The notes: generated by a model not told the origin, from the letters alone. 64,000 nucleotides of DNA from an uncultured Treponema sp. (GCA_900319625.1 ONPD01000004.1:1-64000), one strand, 5' to 3'. Positions 45,595 to 54,274 are shown, counted from the stretch's first letter. Made by a program: numbers and translations.

Positions 45595-47535
45595 TTGAGT
45601 TTCAAGCGCAGCCGTATAATTCAGATTTCTATTCTCGCCTTTTCGATTGCAATTTTCGCCTTTACAATCTTTTCCTACAGGCGTACCCTTGCAAAAATCA
45701 TAAAGCTTACATCTGAACATTCCCTTAAAGAAACTTCAGGACTTTACACATCCTATTTGCAGCTTAGAATTCAAAATGACTTTAATTTCCTCACCGCGGT
45801 TGCAACAGGCTTCAGTCTGATTGATACCAGCGACCACGAGCTTACAAGCCTTTATATCCAGCAGTATTCTTCAAAAAATGATTTCAGTGAGCTATATTTT
45901 ATAGACCCGGAAGGCCACACCTTTACAAACGACGGCCGGCATTTTGATGAAGACAACAATTTTGAGGGTTTTATAGATATCAAGCAAACAGATTATTTCC
46001 AGCGGGCTTTTGAAAAACAATCTAAAGCGCTTTCTAAAAACGTAATAATGGATTTAAACCAGAATCCCTCCTTTGCCCTGGCAGTTCCCGTAATACAGGA
46101 CGGAAAAAGCATAGGCGTTGTCTGCGGTCTTATGAACCTTACAAAGCTGAATACAAATCTTTCGGTTACCAGCCTCAAGACCGAAGGCTACTTTATGATT
46201 ATAGATTCAGACGGAAGGATAATTTTTGCAAGTGAAAACAAAAACCGTCTTTCTGATGAACCGAATTTTATAGATTTTTTAAAGGACAAGGCAAAGGTTC
46301 CTCAAAAAGAGCTTGTAACTTTTATTTCCCGTGTCCGTAATTTTGAAAAAGGCGTCATTAAATATAAATTAGAAAACAGAAAACGCTTCTGTTCCTATTC
46401 CTACCTGGGACTGAACCGCTGGTATCTTCTTACCATTCAGCCGACAGATTTTCTTGATGAGCAGGATTCAAACACAAGAAAACTGACAATTCTTTTAAGC
46501 GGTGTAATGATTTTCTTAATCATCGTTTTTATTGTCCTAATCTTTAACGCAAACAAACAGACCCGCCTTGTTACAGACAGCAAGGAAAGCCTTTCCAAGG
46601 TTTATGAAAAGAATAAATCCCTTGTTCTGGATATCGATTTATCTTCAAAAACAATAACCTATTCGGGCGACACTCTTTTTATCTTTGGAAAAGAGATAGA
46701 AAAATCAGACTTCAAAGAATTTGAAAACTTTTCAAAAAAAATCCACAAGGATGATATTCACGTCATCAAGCAGCTTAGAAAAGCGGCCTTCACAAACTTT
46801 ACAGAATACACGGCAGAATTCCGCATTCTCTGCGATGATGAAAAGTACAACTGGTTCAGAATCAATAACCTTCCGATTTTTGATGAAAACCACAAGCCAA
46901 TCCGCTGTGCCCTTTCTTTAACAAACGTAAATAAACAGGTGCTTAAGGAACAGGAATTGATTCTTCGTGCCGAGCTTGATTCTCTTTCAGGACTTTTGAA
47001 TAAGGGAAGCTTCGAAAGTAAGGTAACTGAACAGATTTCCAAGTACAAAAACCAGATTTGCGCCTTTTTGATAATCGATTTGGATAACTTTAAGATGATA
47101 AACGACACGCTGGGACATTCTATGGGAGATGCCGCAATCAGCGATGTTGCAAAAAAGATATCGCTTATTTTTTCTATTAAAGATATTCTTGGCCGAATCG
47201 GAGGTGATGAGTTCTGTGCCTTCGTAGTTTTTGAAAAAACTATGCCCCTTTCTGAATGCATTATGCACCTGAACGAAAAAACGGCTGACCTCTGCGAAAT
47301 CCTGAACGAAATGTATTTTAATGAAGACAAGTACGTTGAAATTTCTGCCAGTATAGGAATCTCGATTTACCCAGAACAGGGAGAAAGCTACAGCGAGCTT
47401 TTTGACAAGGCGGATAACGCCCTTTATAACGTCAAAAAGAAGGGAAAGAATAACTTCTTAATCTGGAACAGCGACCTTGAGGCCGGTTCAGAATCCTCAT
47501 ATTCAAAGCACAAAGGCCTGGAAGAACTTATTTAA
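45595..47535 (+). CDS. Membrane Cache-PAS-GGDEF diguanylate cyclase
   Basis: The 646-residue protein has transmembrane helices at about 8-26 and 297-318 bracketing an extracytoplasmic dCache-like sensor (about 40-290; ELYFIDPEGHTFTNDGR, GYFMIIDSDGRIIF). A PAS region (about 345-460; YNWFRINNLPIFDENHKPI) precedes a GGDEF domain (DLDNFKMINDTLGHSMGD, active loop RIGGDEF). The position of the inhibitory RxxD site reads SIKD, so product inhibition is probably lost. The start is TTG, with AAGGA at 45582-45586. It probably turns an external cue into c-di-GMP; its promoter is shared with the divergent receptor gene. Confidence 0.88.
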   Translation: MSFKRSRIIQISILAFSIAIFAFTIFSYRRTLAKIIKLTSEHSLKETSGLYTSYLQLRIQNDFNFLTAVATGFSLIDTSDHELTSLYIQQYSSKNDFSELYFIDPEGHTFTNDGRHFDEDNNFEGFIDIKQTDYFQRAFEKQSKALSKNVIMDLNQNPSFALAVPVIQDGKSIGVVCGLMNLTKLNTNLSVTSLKTEGYFMIIDSDGRIIFASENKNRLSDEPNFIDFLKDKAKVPQKELVTFISRVRNFEKGVIKYKLENRKRFCSYSYLGLNRWYLLTIQPTDFLDEQDSNTRKLTILLSGVMIFLIIVFIVLIFNANKQTRLVTDSKESLSKVYEKNKSLVLDIDLSSKTITYSGDTLFIFGKEIEKSDFKEFENFSKKIHKDDIHVIKQLRKAAFTNFTEYTAEFRILCDDEKYNWFRINNLPIFDENHKPIRCALSLTNVNKQVLKEQELILRAELDSLSGLLNKGSFESKVTEQISKYKNQICAFLIIDLDNFKMINDTLGHSMGDAAISDVAKKISLIFSIKDILGRIGGDEFCAFVVFEKTMPLSECIMHLNEKTADLCEILNEMYFNEDKYVEISASIGISIYPEQGESYSELFDKADNALYNVKKKGKNNFLIWNSDLEAGSESSYSKHKGLEELI

Positions 47536-47542
47536 TGTGTAA

Positions 47543-47562
47543 GCCCGCCGGTCAGAGCGGGC
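47543..47562 (+). repeat. GC-rich hairpin after the GGDEF gene
   Basis: GCCCGC (47543-47548) and GCGGGC (47557-47562) form a 6-bp stem around CGGTCAGA. The word GCCGGTCAGAGC here occurs again at about 48800 in the next minus-strand intergenic gap, so it may be part of a short dispersed repeat. Confidence 0.4.
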
Positions 47563-47585
47563 GGTGTTCTATAGCAAAGCGTTAA

Positions 47586-47611
47586 AAAAAATTGCGATGC
47601 AGCAATTTTTT
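47586..47611. terminator. Bidirectional intrinsic terminator
   Basis: A perfect 10-bp stem AAAAAATTGC / GCAATTTTTT encloses the loop GATGCA. Its A- and T-runs can serve both convergent transcripts: the GGDEF gene ending at 47535 and the phosphatase gene ending at 47621. Confidence 0.7.
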
Positions 47612-47620
47612 AGCTTTACC

Positions 47621-48214
47621 TTAATCGTCTGAAATTTTCTGCCAGTTTTTACCATCGTATTCAAAAACAGAGGCCTGGCAGTTTTTCTGTAAACCTTTGC
47701 CCCAGAAGTGAGCCTTGTCATTTCCTTCAAGATAACACATAAGTCCCTTATTCAAGGCGCCGTGGGCAACAATCATAATGCGCTTACTTGAATCAAACTG
47801 AGGCTCAATTACCGACTGTAAAAAATCCCGGGTGCGCTGGCAGAGCTCTTCAAGTGACTCTCCGTTAGGCGGCGGAAGATATTTATCCGGCTCGGTAAAA
47901 AAATAATGATAAGGGCAGTCTTCCCGGTTCCAGTGGTCGTAAGTAACGCCCTCCATATCACCAAAAGAAAGTTCACGAAGTCTGTCATCACGGATAATCT
48001 GAATGTTACGGCGGCCCCGGATAAGGCAGGCAGTTTCGTAGGCCCGGATTCGCGGAGATGAATAAATTACGTCAAAGGAAGTTTTATCGAGTTTATTTCC
48101 AAGTTCAATTGCGGCTTCTCTTCCCTGCTCGTTCAGTTCAATATCCACGTTTCCCTGAAGTTTTCCAGCCGCATTCCAGACTGTGAGACCGTGTCTGATT
48201 AAGTAAAGTTCCAT
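47621..48214 (-). CDS. Histidine phosphatase (phosphoglycerate mutase-like)
   Basis: The 197-residue protein has the catalytic RHGLTVWN motif at residues 7-14 and the second His in VAHGALNKGL near 149-158, plus the acid-base Glu in FGDMEG. It belongs to the cofactor-dependent branch of the histidine phosphatases (alpha-ribazole phosphatase, PhoE and similar); the substrate is not evident. It lies 12 bp after the cytidylate-kinase-like gene. Confidence 0.88.
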   Translation of the reverse strand: MELYLIRHGLTVWNAAGKLQGNVDIELNEQGREAAIELGNKLDKTSFDVIYSSPRIRAYETACLIRGRRNIQIIRDDRLRELSFGDMEGVTYDHWNREDCPYHYFFTEPDKYLPPPNGESLEELCQRTRDFLQSVIEPQFDSSKRIMIVAHGALNKGLMCYLEGNDKAHFWGKGLQKNCQASVFEYDGKNWQKISDD

Positions 48215-48226
48215 TTTAAGCTCTTT

Positions 48227-48781
48227 TTATTGCTCAGAAATCAGATTTTTCTTTTTAAGTTCTTCAAGAATCAGGCCGACAATCTGGTCCGGATTGTATT
48301 TTGAAGTATCAACAAAAAGGTCAACAAAATCGTATTCGTTATTGTCTATGTTATAAAGCTTTTTGTAACGGCGGCTGTCTTCGCTGTCACGCATTGCAGT
48401 AAATTTTTTGATTTCTTCAAGATCGCCGCCCTCACGGGTATAAACGCGGTTAGCGCGAACCTCATCACTTGCATAAAGATAAACCTTAAAATCAGCTTCC
48501 TTCAGCATCCAGATGGCAAGGCGGCTTCCCAATACGCAGTTTTCAGCCAGGGCAAGTTCAACCTGATGGTTATCCACATACTGGTCATAAGAATCATCAG
48601 TTTTAGCATTTTCAATAACCTGGGCAAGTGTCATACCTTTTTCGGCGGCAAGCTGGCGGAAGGTGTAATTGATAAGCTTAATTTTCAAAGTATTGGCCAG
48701 TAAAGTTGAAACGGTAGTATTTCCGCAGCCTGATTTTCCGCTGATTGCAACGCGAAGTTCATTATTGATTTTGTATGACAT
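48227..48781 (-). CDS. Cytidylate-kinase-like P-loop kinase
   Basis: The 184-residue protein has a P-loop ISGKSGCGNTT near 14-24 and the LID-like DSEDSRRYKKLYNID near 131-145, as in the short, archaeal-type cytidylate kinases. These phosphorylate CMP/dCMP, but the group also holds kinases of unknown substrate, so I do not assign cmk. The segment VYTREGGDLEEIKKF fits the NMP-binding region. Upstream of it is a 60-bp gap with part of a dispersed repeat. Confidence 0.75.
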   Translation of the reverse strand: MSYKINNELRVAISGKSGCGNTTVSTLLANTLKIKLINYTFRQLAAEKGMTLAQVIENAKTDDSYDQYVDNHQVELALAENCVLGSRLAIWMLKEADFKVYLYASDEVRANRVYTREGGDLEEIKKFTAMRDSEDSRRYKKLYNIDNNEYDFVDLFVDTSKYNPDQIVGLILEELKKKNLISEQ

Positions 48782-48797
48782 ATCTGACTCCTGTGGA

Positions 48798-48820
48798 GGT
48801 GAGCCGGTCAGAGCCCGCCA
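48798..48820. repeat. Second copy of a GCCGGTCAGAGC word
   Basis: The intergenic word GAGCCGGTCAGAGCCCGCC shares GCCGGTCAGAGC with 47547-47558. Both sit in minus-strand intergenic gaps; two copies only, so significance is uncertain. Confidence 0.3.
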
Positions 48821-48844
48821 GTTTTTTGTAAATTATAACGATTT

Positions 48845-49306
48845 CTACATAGAAATCAAATTGGCCCCGTTAAATTTTCCGGTTTTCTTTACAAAAATAT
48901 CAAGATTTGCGCCGATAAAAGTCATGATGTAAGCTGAAATACAAAGGCCTGAGAAAATGCTGCCGCTGAACTGAACCATAGGAGCCGAATCATTTGAAAG
49001 AAGACTGAGGAAAATACAGAAAACAAGTACGAAAAAGCCGGAAATTCCCCAGCTTCTGAAGGAAACCTTGATAAAATCCTTCTGCTTTTCCATAGCGTTC
49101 TTTACGATTTTTGTAACCTCTTCGCTGTCAACATCAACCTTCTGGCTGAGTTCAATTGCCGCAAGCTTTTCTGCCTTGGTCAAAAGACGTACACGGGCAC
49201 GACATTCCTTACAGCAGAAAAGATGAAATGATACTGACGGAGACAAAAGCTGATTTTTGTCAGCCGCATAAAATTTTTCCATAATCTTCTGGCATTTTTC
49301 TTTCAT
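48845..49306 (-). CDS. Putative membrane anti-sigma factor
   Basis: The 153-residue protein has an N-terminal zinc-finger-like segment with His and Cys (FHLFCCKECRARV near residues 27-39), as in ZAS anti-sigma domains, and two transmembrane helices near 83-103 and 113-135. It overlaps the sigma-factor gene by 4 bp (ATGA). The pairing and topology suggest it holds the sigma factor at the membrane until a signal releases it; this is inference. Confidence 0.7.
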   Translation of the reverse strand: MKEKCQKIMEKFYAADKNQLLSPSVSFHLFCCKECRARVRLLTKAEKLAAIELSQKVDVDSEEVTKIVKNAMEKQKDFIKVSFRSWGISGFFVLVFCIFLSLLSNDSAPMVQFSGSIFSGLCISAYIMTFIGANLDIFVKKTGKFNGANLISM

Positions 49307-49878
49307 AATAGACCTCCCAGCTTTTCGCTTAAGATTTTTTTCGCACGAAATATATTTGATTTAACAGTATTCAATGGAATTCCTGTCATTTCCGAAATAT
49401 CTTCCTGATTCATATCAAGATAGAAGAACATTTTGATGCAGACCGCGTAGTTTTCCGGCAGATCCTGCACCGCTTCATTGATTGCCTCTTTTGTAAGGGC
49501 TTTTATCTGCTCGTTTTCGGGATTGTCGTAAGGAGATGGTAAAAAATCCCCCTGCTCATCAAAGGAATCTGTGATTTTAAATGATTTTTTCTGATTTATC
49601 GCCGTGGTAAAGGCAATGCGGGTAATCCAGGTTGAAAAAAGGCTTTTTCCCTTAAAAGAAGAAAGATTTTTATAAGCCTTGATAAAAACTTCCTGAACAA
49701 AATCTTCGATGTCGGTGATGTCGTAAAAAAAACGTCTGCCGACCGCCTCAATCCTCTTTTTGTTATTGGCAACAAGGGTTGAAAAAGCATCGGCATTACC
49801 CCTAAGGGCCCGGCGTACTAAGATTCTGTCTTTTTGAAGCAGAAGCAGGGCTTCCGCCTCTGTGATTTTATTTTTCAT
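49303..49878 (-). CDS. ECF-type RNA polymerase sigma factor
   Basis: The 191-residue protein has region 2 (DIEDFVQEVFIKAYKNLSSF, near 55-74; LFSTWITRIAF near 81-91) and region 4 (DLPENYAVCIKMFFYLDMNQ near 139-158, then the helix-turn-helix ISEMTGIPLNTVKSNIFRAKK). Regions 1 and 3 are missing, as in ECF factors. It is the second gene of a three-gene operon with a small membrane protein before it and the anti-sigma factor after it. An ECF-like promoter stands upstream of the operon. Confidence 0.92.
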   Translation of the reverse strand: MKNKITEAEALLLLQKDRILVRRALRGNADAFSTLVANNKKRIEAVGRRFFYDITDIEDFVQEVFIKAYKNLSSFKGKSLFSTWITRIAFTTAINQKKSFKITDSFDEQGDFLPSPYDNPENEQIKALTKEAINEAVQDLPENYAVCIKMFFYLDMNQEDISEMTGIPLNTVKSNIFRAKKILSEKLGGLL

Positions 49879-50203
49879 TCTTCAGGAATTTATAGAAAAT
49901 CAGGAAAACTATTCCCAGAGCAAGGGGAATCAAGCCTCCCAAAAGCCCCCATGAAAGCCCTTTGATTGCATAAAACATGATGGAAAGCACAAGGCCGATT
50001 GCAACAAGGGAAAGGCCGCTTAAATAAGTAAAAGCGTGCCAGTTGAATTCAAAAGGCGCATAAGTATCGTTTTTAATCTGCAGTTTTACTTCGCGGTGGT
50101 GCCACAAAAGGGCAAAAAAGATTAAAACGAAGACTAAAACAAGTCCTACAATAGGGATAATGGAAACTATTACCTGCGCGGCAGGAGAAATATTATTCAT
50201 CAT
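49868..50203 (-). CDS. Small membrane protein of the ECF operon
   Basis: The 111-residue protein has helices at about 11-31, 52-70 and 80-100 and a short charged segment between the first two. It resembles DUF6249-type proteins in size and topology, but I am not sure. Its end overlaps the sigma-factor gene by 11 bp, so it is translated with it, and it is the first gene after the ECF-type promoter. A role in sensing the membrane signal is possible. Confidence 0.6.
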   Translation of the reverse strand: MMNNISPAAQVIVSIIPIVGLVLVFVLIFFALLWHHREVKLQIKNDTYAPFEFNWHAFTYLSGLSLVAIGLVLSIMFYAIKGLSWGLLGGLIPLALGIVFLIFYKFLKNEK

Positions 50204-50224
50204 AGCATTAACCTCTTTGTAAAA

Positions 50225-50253
50225 TTAGACAAGCGTGCAGGAAAAAAAGTTGC
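50225..50253 (-). promoter_or_regulatory. Candidate ECF-sigma autoregulatory promoter
   Basis: On the minus strand GCAACTT (50253-50247) and GTCTAA (50230-50225) are 16 bp apart. This matches the general pattern AACTT-N16-GTCTRA of ECF sigma factors. It lies about 20 bp before the ATG at 50203, leaving room for AGAGG. Confidence 0.5.
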
Positions 50254-50330
50254 ATAAAATTAAACCTGCCTGTGAAAAAATGCTCCCGCAAGAGCCGAAC
50301 CCTGCTACGCCCTTTTCACAATTGCCTTTG

Positions 50331-51197
50331 TTATGCAATGTTCTTACCCTGCTCCCTTATGTTCTCCAATGAGTCCTTAGCTTCTACAACCATTGCGCCT
50401 ACCTCGGCAAACTGGTTTTTGCTGCCGATTGTGTTGATTTCGCGGTTGGCTTCCTGGCAGAGGAAGTCCAGCTTTTTGCCGGGGTATGGATTGTTGCTAA
50501 GCTCGGCGCGCATGGCAGCTAAGTGACTGTGCAGGCGGACAATTTCTTCATTAATTGTGTATTTTACAAGCATTGCGGCTGTTTCTGTCATAATGCGGTT
50601 CTGGTCAGCACCATCTCCTAAAAGCTCGTTGAACTTCTTTGTGATTGTTTCCTTAAAATAGCCTTCCATTTTTGGCTGCCATTCTTTAAAGAAAGCGGCG
50701 CATTTTTCAAGCTTAGAAAGCTTTGCTTCCAAGTCTGCCTTCATGTTTGCGCCCTCACGTTCAGTATCAGCAATGAACTTTTTGAGGGAGGCGTCAAAAA
50801 CAGGTTCAATCATGGCGCGGTATTTTTCTACATCATAAGATTTATTAGAGTTCAAAACGCCCGGCTGAGAAATCAAAAGACTCAAAGGAATCTCTGTTGA
50901 ATAGCCGGTTGCCTCTGCAACCTCTTTGATTGCATCAAGATATGATTTTGCAGCACCGATATCCGCAAGAATTTCTGCATCACTTTCAAGCTCTTTTACG
51001 CGGATAAAAACATCAACCTTACCACGCACAACTTTTTCTGTAATTTTTGCGCGGAATAAACTTTCCAGCTGATTCAAATATGGAGGAAGATTGATAGTCA
51101 AATCCAGAAAGCGCGAATTAACCGATTTAATCTCTACGCTGACTACCGCCTGCTCCGATGAAACTTCCTCGTAACCGTATCCAGTCATACTTACCAT
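50331..51197 (-). CDS. YicC/YloC-family endoribonuclease
   Basis: YicC-family proteins are endoribonucleases implicated in small-RNA and mRNA decay. The 288-residue protein begins MVSMTGYG and contains VEIKSVNSRFLDLTINLP near 20-37 and the C-terminal GKKLDFLCQEANREINTIGSK, which are the conserved blocks. I chose ATG 51197, with AGGAG upstream; a longer frame to 51275 runs into the GC-rich repeat. It follows murC on the same strand, after that repeat. Confidence 0.92.
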   Translation of the reverse strand: MVSMTGYGYEEVSSEQAVVSVEIKSVNSRFLDLTINLPPYLNQLESLFRAKITEKVVRGKVDVFIRVKELESDAEILADIGAAKSYLDAIKEVAEATGYSTEIPLSLLISQPGVLNSNKSYDVEKYRAMIEPVFDASLKKFIADTEREGANMKADLEAKLSKLEKCAAFFKEWQPKMEGYFKETITKKFNELLGDGADQNRIMTETAAMLVKYTINEEIVRLHSHLAAMRAELSNNPYPGKKLDFLCQEANREINTIGSKNQFAEVGAMVVEAKDSLENIREQGKNIA

Positions 51198-51292
51198 AAT
51201 ATATTCTCCTTTAGGAGGGGAAAGCCTTCCCCTCGCTCGCACTGCGTTACTCGCTACCCCTTCTAGCGGGGACACCCCGCAACGCCCCGTAT
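51198..51292. repeat. GC-rich palindromic intergenic repeat between murC and yicC
   Basis: This 95-bp gap is far richer in G and C than its surroundings. It holds several short palindromes: GGGGAAAG/CTTCCCC-type near 51220-51237, AGCGGGG/CCCCGC near 51264-51280, and CGCTCG/CGAGTA-like blocks between. A similar segment lies at 59819-59917 beside the ArsR gene. The murC stop is at its left end. Confidence 0.5.
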
Positions 51293-52819
51293 TTAGTCTA
51301 AAATTGCTCGTCCCAGCTTCCAGTTGTCGCCTGCACCCATTGTTACAAATACATAACCGTCAGGGTATTTTTCTTCAGGCGCCTTCTCCAGTTCAGAAAG
51401 CACAAAGTCCTTTGCGTCTAAGATTTCTTCAAAGTAATGAACGCAAGGATGATTTTTCTGAGTTTCTTCAAAAAGTGTGCGGCCTGTAATATTGAAATCT
51501 GCAATATTTTCGCGAGCAGATGCATAAATCTTATGAAGAATAACCTCGTCCGCGCTTTCAAAACTTGCCGCAAACTCTTTAAGCAAAGCCTGAGTTCGCG
51601 AATACGTGTGACTCATAAAATCAACAATCAACTTTCTTCCTTTGTAAAAATCGCGGAAGCCCGCAAGAGTTGTCTTTACAGCTGTCGGATGATGACCGTA
51701 ATCATCGATTACAATTACATCATTGCCCGATTTTGTCGTAAAACGGCCGATAATCTCGCTTCTTCGCTTACCACCTGTAAAATTTAGTAGACCCTTTGAT
51801 ATATTTTCTGCATAATCCTTAGGATTTTTACCGAAAGTTTTCAAAATTTGGCAGACAAGAGCCACAGCCGCAGCCGCATCCATTACCTCATGGCGGCCAG
51901 GCATCTTAAGGGCAAAGTCACCGTCAAAAAGAGCAAGTGAAAAATTATTGCGCTCATTTTCAACCTTACCAAAAGTAAGCTTATAATCACCCGCAGCTTC
52001 ACTTCCATAAGGAATAAGATTCAAATCCGGGCGAAGCTTTGAAGCAATAGTGACAGTATCACAGGCTCCTTTATCATCAGCGCAGTAAATTACATCGCCG
52101 CCCTGAGGCAGCTTGCAAAGGTAATCTACAAAAGCCTGACGGATATCCTCATAAGTCGGATAATAATCCTGATGGTCAGGCTCTACGCTTGTAAGAATGA
52201 TTTTCTGGGGACAGAAAGACATAAAGTGTCGCTGATATTCGCAGGTTTCGGCAACAAAGATGTTACCGAAGCCACCTGCCCCAGTCTTAGCGTCACCTGC
52301 CCCAGCGCCCGCATCCTTTACCAGCGGCGAAGTATAAGTACAGGTATTTCCAAAGGAATTGATAATAGAGCCCGCAAGAATCTGGGAAGGCAAATCAATT
52401 TCCTTAAGAATTGTTCCGGTAAGTCCTGTTGTAGAAGTTTTTCCGTGAACTCCGCAGATACCGCAGGAATAAGAGCGACTAGAATAAGAGCCGAGAGCCT
52501 GGGTGTACAAAAGACATGGAATACCCCGGCGGACAGCTTCAATCAAATCAGGATTTTTATCAAGCTTGTAGGCAGATGAATAAATTACATACTGAATATC
52601 ATCTGTAATATTTTCAGCCCCAAAAGGAAGAGCCTTAAGCCCAAGTTTTTCAAGAATCTCATCAGTATAGAAGCGCTCGCTTACGTCACTTCCGGTAATG
52701 ACAGCCCCTTTATGAAAAAGAATTTCCACTAAGGCCGCCATTCCCGTTCCCTTTATACCAACAAAATGAATATGCAGACCCGAAAGATTTTCAGGTAAAG
52801 AATTACAATTTTCAGACAT
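51293..52819 (-). CDS. murC: UDP-N-acetylmuramate--L-alanine ligase
   Basis: MurC adds L-alanine to UDP-MurNAc in peptidoglycan synthesis. The 508-residue protein has the N-terminal dinucleotide-type motif VGIKGTGMAALVEIL, the P-loop GVHGKTSTTGL near 116-126, the central FVAETCEYQRHFM region and the C-terminal VIDDYGHHPTAVK. A Gly/Ala-rich segment (AGAGAGDAKTGAGG) interrupts the central domain near residues 170-185, where homologues have a short loop. I chose ATG 52819; the frame extends upstream to 52861 but without support. It may be the related Mpl, but MurC fits better. Confidence 0.9.
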   Translation of the reverse strand: MSENCNSLPENLSGLHIHFVGIKGTGMAALVEILFHKGAVITGSDVSERFYTDEILEKLGLKALPFGAENITDDIQYVIYSSAYKLDKNPDLIEAVRRGIPCLLYTQALGSYSSRSYSCGICGVHGKTSTTGLTGTILKEIDLPSQILAGSIINSFGNTCTYTSPLVKDAGAGAGDAKTGAGGFGNIFVAETCEYQRHFMSFCPQKIILTSVEPDHQDYYPTYEDIRQAFVDYLCKLPQGGDVIYCADDKGACDTVTIASKLRPDLNLIPYGSEAAGDYKLTFGKVENERNNFSLALFDGDFALKMPGRHEVMDAAAAVALVCQILKTFGKNPKDYAENISKGLLNFTGGKRRSEIIGRFTTKSGNDVIVIDDYGHHPTAVKTTLAGFRDFYKGRKLIVDFMSHTYSRTQALLKEFAASFESADEVILHKIYASARENIADFNITGRTLFEETQKNHPCVHYFEEILDAKDFVLSELEKAPEEKYPDGYVFVTMGAGDNWKLGRAILD

Positions 52820-52861
52820 AATATTATTATAGCTTTTTACAAGAGTTTTTACACTATGCAA

Positions 52862-52896
52862 AAATAAAAAAAAAGAGTCCTGCCAACGACAGAACC
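52862..52896 (-). terminator. Intrinsic terminator of the flagellar operon
   Basis: On the minus strand GTTCTGTC, loop GTT and GGCAGGAC form an 8-bp stem (two G-U pairs), followed by TCTTTTTTTTT. It lies about 50 bp after the stop of the FlgJ-like gene and before the murC start. Confidence 0.7.
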
Positions 52897-52944
52897 CTTT
52901 AAAGGATGTAAAAAAAATTTATTTTTAAGGGGATTATTCCCCGA

Positions 52945-53454
52945 CTATACCAGACTTAAATAAATTTGATCTGCAAGACCAAAGCCTGCGCTTTTTGTCA
53001 TTGCTGTGGAATACTCGTCATAGAGCATATCCTCGTACATTTTAGAGGCAAAATCGCCTTCGTATGCCTTGTGGACAGTTTTTCTCATTTCTGAAAGCAT
53101 CTGTTTTACAAAGTAATTTTCAAGCTCCATTGATTTTTCATAAAGCTCGCTTGTTTTATCAATTGTTTTTGCCTGAATATGTGGATTAGCCTGATTAACG
53201 GCAGCACCTCTAGCCTTTGCCTCAGTCTGATTTGAAAGACCCGCAAAACCAGATGTCCAGTCACCGTTCAAACGGCCGCGGGCTGTAAGCTGACTTGAAG
53301 AAAGAGTATTTTCTGCTTTTTCTTCATTCTGAGCCTTAAACTTTTCTACCAATGCCGCAAATTTCCCGGCATCCGCATTCTGCTGAGCCGACTGCAAAGC
53401 TCCTTTACCATTTGTAAGGCCGCTGTATGTATTATTTACTAAACCTACATTCAT
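52945..53454 (-). CDS. Rod-assembly protein FlgJ, N-terminal domain only
   Basis: FlgJ-type proteins cap the growing flagellar rod. The 169-residue protein has only the rod-binding domain (residues about 95-165: LENYFVKQMLSEMRKTVHKA and MYEDMLYDEYSTAMTKSAGF); the muramidase domain of classical FlgJ is absent, as in other spirochaetes. The first 90 residues are Asn/Gln/Ala-rich and probably disordered. It is the last gene of a flgF-flgG-flgJ operon and is followed by a terminator. Confidence 0.88.
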   Translation of the reverse strand: MNVGLVNNTYSGLTNGKGALQSAQQNADAGKFAALVEKFKAQNEEKAENTLSSSQLTARGRLNGDWTSGFAGLSNQTEAKARGAAVNQANPHIQAKTIDKTSELYEKSMELENYFVKQMLSEMRKTVHKAYEGDFASKMYEDMLYDEYSTAMTKSAGFGLADQIYLSLV

Positions 53455-53467
53455 GATTTACCGCCTG

Positions 53468-54262
53468 CTACCTCTTCAAGTTCACCGCTGTACTCAACAT
53501 AGTATCGCTTGTCTGAATTGCCTTCGAATTAAACTCGTAGGCACGCTGAGCAACAATCATCTGAACCATTTCGTTTACAACAGAAACGTTGCTCATTTCA
53601 AGGAACTTGTGGCGGACATCACCAAAGCCTTCTGCCCCCGGACGGCCGGCAATTGCCTGACCGCTTGCATTGCTAACCTTAAAAAGGTTGTCGCCTTCAG
53701 CCTTAAGGCCGACTGCGTTCGGGAAGCGGTAAAGCTCAAGCTGGCCAACTTCAACCGGGTCATTTCCGCCGTTTACCTTAACGCTGACGCGGCCTGTCTG
53801 AGTGATGTTCAAAGTTGAAACATCATAGCCTTCCGGCAAAATGATTTCAGGCATTACGCGAAGGCCGTTGTTTGTAACAAGCTGGCCCTGTGAATCAACC
53901 TTAAAAGAACCGTCGCGGGTATAAGCATAGCTTCCGTCGTACTGCTGAACGCGGAAAAATCCTTCGCCGACGATTGCAACGTCTGTATCAACGCCTGTAT
54001 TCTGAAGGCTTCCCTGATTCATAATGCGCTGGGTAGCTCCCACTTTTACACCGCAGCCCATCTGAACTCCGACCGGAGTTACTGTATCTTCTGTTGCAGG
54101 AGTTCCTGCAAGTTTTTTATTCTGATAAATCAAATCCTCAAACTCAACGCGCTGCTGCTTGTAGCCGGTTGTGTTTACGTTTGAAAGGTTGTGAGAGATT
54201 GCGTCAATGTTTGACTGCTGTCCGTTCATGCCAGTTGCGGCTGCCCAAAGTGATCTTACCAT
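53468..54262 (-). CDS. flgG: Flagellar distal rod protein FlgG
   Basis: FlgG forms the distal rod of the flagellar basal body. The 264-residue protein has the axial-family N-terminus MVRSLWAAATGMNGQQ, the ISHNLSNVNTTGYKQQR motif and a C-terminus with SNVSVVNEMVQMIVAQRAYE. All fit FlgG. In T. pallidum two FlgG-type genes lie next to each other in the same order. It has AGGGG upstream and lies 13 bp from both neighbours. Confidence 0.93.
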   Translation of the reverse strand: MVRSLWAAATGMNGQQSNIDAISHNLSNVNTTGYKQQRVEFEDLIYQNKKLAGTPATEDTVTPVGVQMGCGVKVGATQRIMNQGSLQNTGVDTDVAIVGEGFFRVQQYDGSYAYTRDGSFKVDSQGQLVTNNGLRVMPEIILPEGYDVSTLNITQTGRVSVKVNGGNDPVEVGQLELYRFPNAVGLKAEGDNLFKVSNASGQAIAGRPGAEGFGDVRHKFLEMSNVSVVNEMVQMIVAQRAYEFNSKAIQTSDTMLSTAVNLKR

Positions 54263-54274
54263 TTACGCTACCCC

